Assembly: GCA_016720595.1 (NCBI GenBank)
Contig: JADKKI010000019.1
Location: 128,357 to 192,356, forward strand
Reading direction: 5' to 3'
DNA from: Myxococcales bacterium
GTDB taxonomy: Bacteria; Myxococcota_A; Polyangia; Haliangiales; Haliangiaceae
DNA: 64,000 bases
Below, piece by piece: positions 63,332 to 64,000 of the stretch (its first letter is position 1; each line of letters starts with the position of its first letter). The position numbers and the translations under genes were made by a program. Below the pieces are notes generated by a model that did not search any database, was not told the origin of the DNA, and was given only the letters and a program-made list of their open reading frames with translations.

Positions 63332-63661
63332 ATGACGAACGCAATGGAGCACGGAAGTTCGAACACCACGGACGCGACGATCGGCCTGAGCCTGCGGATG
63401 CGCGTCGAAGCGCGCAAGGCCGAGATCGAGGCTGCGATCGCTAGTACGACGCTGGATGCACGGACCCGTCGCGATCTCGAAAGCGCTCTCGGCGCGGTCG
63501 ACGGCCTGCTGACCGGCGACCTCGATCGCATCCCGAAGGTCGTCGCGATCGAGTTGAACACGTGGCTCGAGGCGAGCAAGCACCTCGACGAGCACCATGA
63601 GGCTGCGTCCGGAGGAGGCTCGGCGCTCCCTTCGACGGAATCCTTCTCGACCTCGGGCTGA
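63332..63661 (+). CDS. Small soluble hypothetical protein
   Basis: The 109-residue product starts at ATG 63332 with a very good ribosome site AGGAGG (63321-63326). The central part is highly charged and helical (RMRVEARKAEIEAAIASTTL, TRRDLESALGAVDGLL), followed by a Gly/Ser-rich tail. It may form a helical bundle or a small stress protein; no family is recognised. It lies opposite the DUF5670 gene, and the two may share a stress-response promoter region. Confidence 0.7.
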   Translation: MTNAMEHGSSNTTDATIGLSLRMRVEARKAEIEAAIASTTLDARTRRDLESALGAVDGLLTGDLDRIPKVVAIELNTWLEASKHLDEHHEAASGGGSALPSTESFSTSG

Positions 63662-64000
63662 GTGGAACCGCGTTGGTCGATGCCACCGTGGCCGGATGGT
63701 GGCGCGATCGCGGCGTGGGCACAGAGCCTATGATCGCCTAACGAGGCTTGCGCCGCGCGGGCGCGGGCGTGCGGCTTGCGCTTCGTCGCGGAAGCGTGGC
63801 CAAACTCCGCTGCTTGCCGCGCCCAGCGTTCCACGGCGGCATCCGTTCGCCAGCCCGGCGCCGCGACAGTACACGAAGCCGGTCAGCGGTCGTCCTGTCG
63901 AAGTCCATCGGCGCACGTGAGGACGCTTGAGGCTGCCGTGTGGACTCCGGTCCGACGCGCACCCGTAGAGATCGTGGTGGATGACGCCGACGAACATCTT
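63662..64000. other. Terminal region without a supported gene
   Basis: 339 bases to the window end. Short open frames exist on both strands, including one on the minus strand from 63997, but their products are Arg/Pro-rich and start without ribosome sites. I see no RNA gene or repeat. A gene entering from beyond base 64000 cannot be excluded. Confidence 0.4.

Noticed and set aside
63728..63997. 89-codon minus-strand frame at the window end
   Set aside because: Arg-rich and without a ribosome site or family motif; its status depends on bases outside the window.

Overview
The window is a very GC-rich (about 70% by eye), gene-dense bacterial chromosome segment. The mixture of Ser/Thr kinases and pseudokinases, many short secreted lipoproteins with Asp-Ala-Pro linkers, TPR, RCC1 and WD40 proteins, FAD and fatty-acid enzymes and heme-A synthesis points to a predatory or soil member of the Myxococcota, plausibly a Haliangiales/Kofleriaceae-type genome. 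This placement is inferred from gene content and style; no rRNA is present. Many genes use GTG starts and overlap by ATGA or GTGA, which suggests pervasive translational coupling.

Layout. 0-5.3 kb: a cut-off PLP dehydratase, then a three-gene unit of a Ser/Thr pseudokinase, a TPR protein and a C-type-lectin lipoprotein. 5.3-14.6 kb: SbcCD nuclease, thioesterase, acetyltransferase, pseudouridine synthase, GMC oxidoreductase and acyl-CoA dehydrogenase. 14.56-16.5 kb: an arsenic operon (arsR, aqpS, arsC fused to an ArsN2-like acetyltransferase) with two matching operators that overlap start codons. 17-20.7 kb: Ppx/GppA phosphatase and the heme A pathway (ctaA, ctaB, DUF420). 20.9-30.6 kb: a tandem kinase-pseudokinase, a CLC chloride channel, secreted proteins, HrpB helicase and a hotdog thioesterase. 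30.7-36 kb: Hsp20 behind a heat-shock-like promoter, and a FadN-FadA beta-oxidation operon that runs on into mntP. 36-45.6 kb: a 98-nt palindrome, an AraC-type regulator, a SNF2 ATPase, an RCC1 lipoprotein and a large WD40 kinase.

45.6-52.8 kb: two tRNA genes (Val, Asp) with their own promoters and a terminator, followed by a patch of orphan small genes, a frameshifted RraB-like gene, a phosphodiesterase-type nuclease, an Hsp70 that lacks its substrate domain, a large lipoprotein and a GST remnant. This is the most accessory-looking part of the window. 52.8-55.8 kb: two overlapping sensor-kinase genes that appear complementary. The first keeps the phospho-acceptor His and a receiver domain but has lost the ATP-binding motifs. 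The second keeps all ATP-binding motifs but has Ala where the His should be. 55.8-58.5 kb: arsDA and a YgaP-like membrane protein. 58.5-64 kb: a secreted protein, a conventional OmpR-type two-component pair, and small stress-type proteins.

The main systems are: arsenic defence split over two loci (regulation, channel, reduction and acetylation at 15 kb; ATP-driven extrusion at 56-58 kb); signalling by kinase-like proteins, several of which are catalytically degenerate; and fatty-acid and respiratory metabolism.
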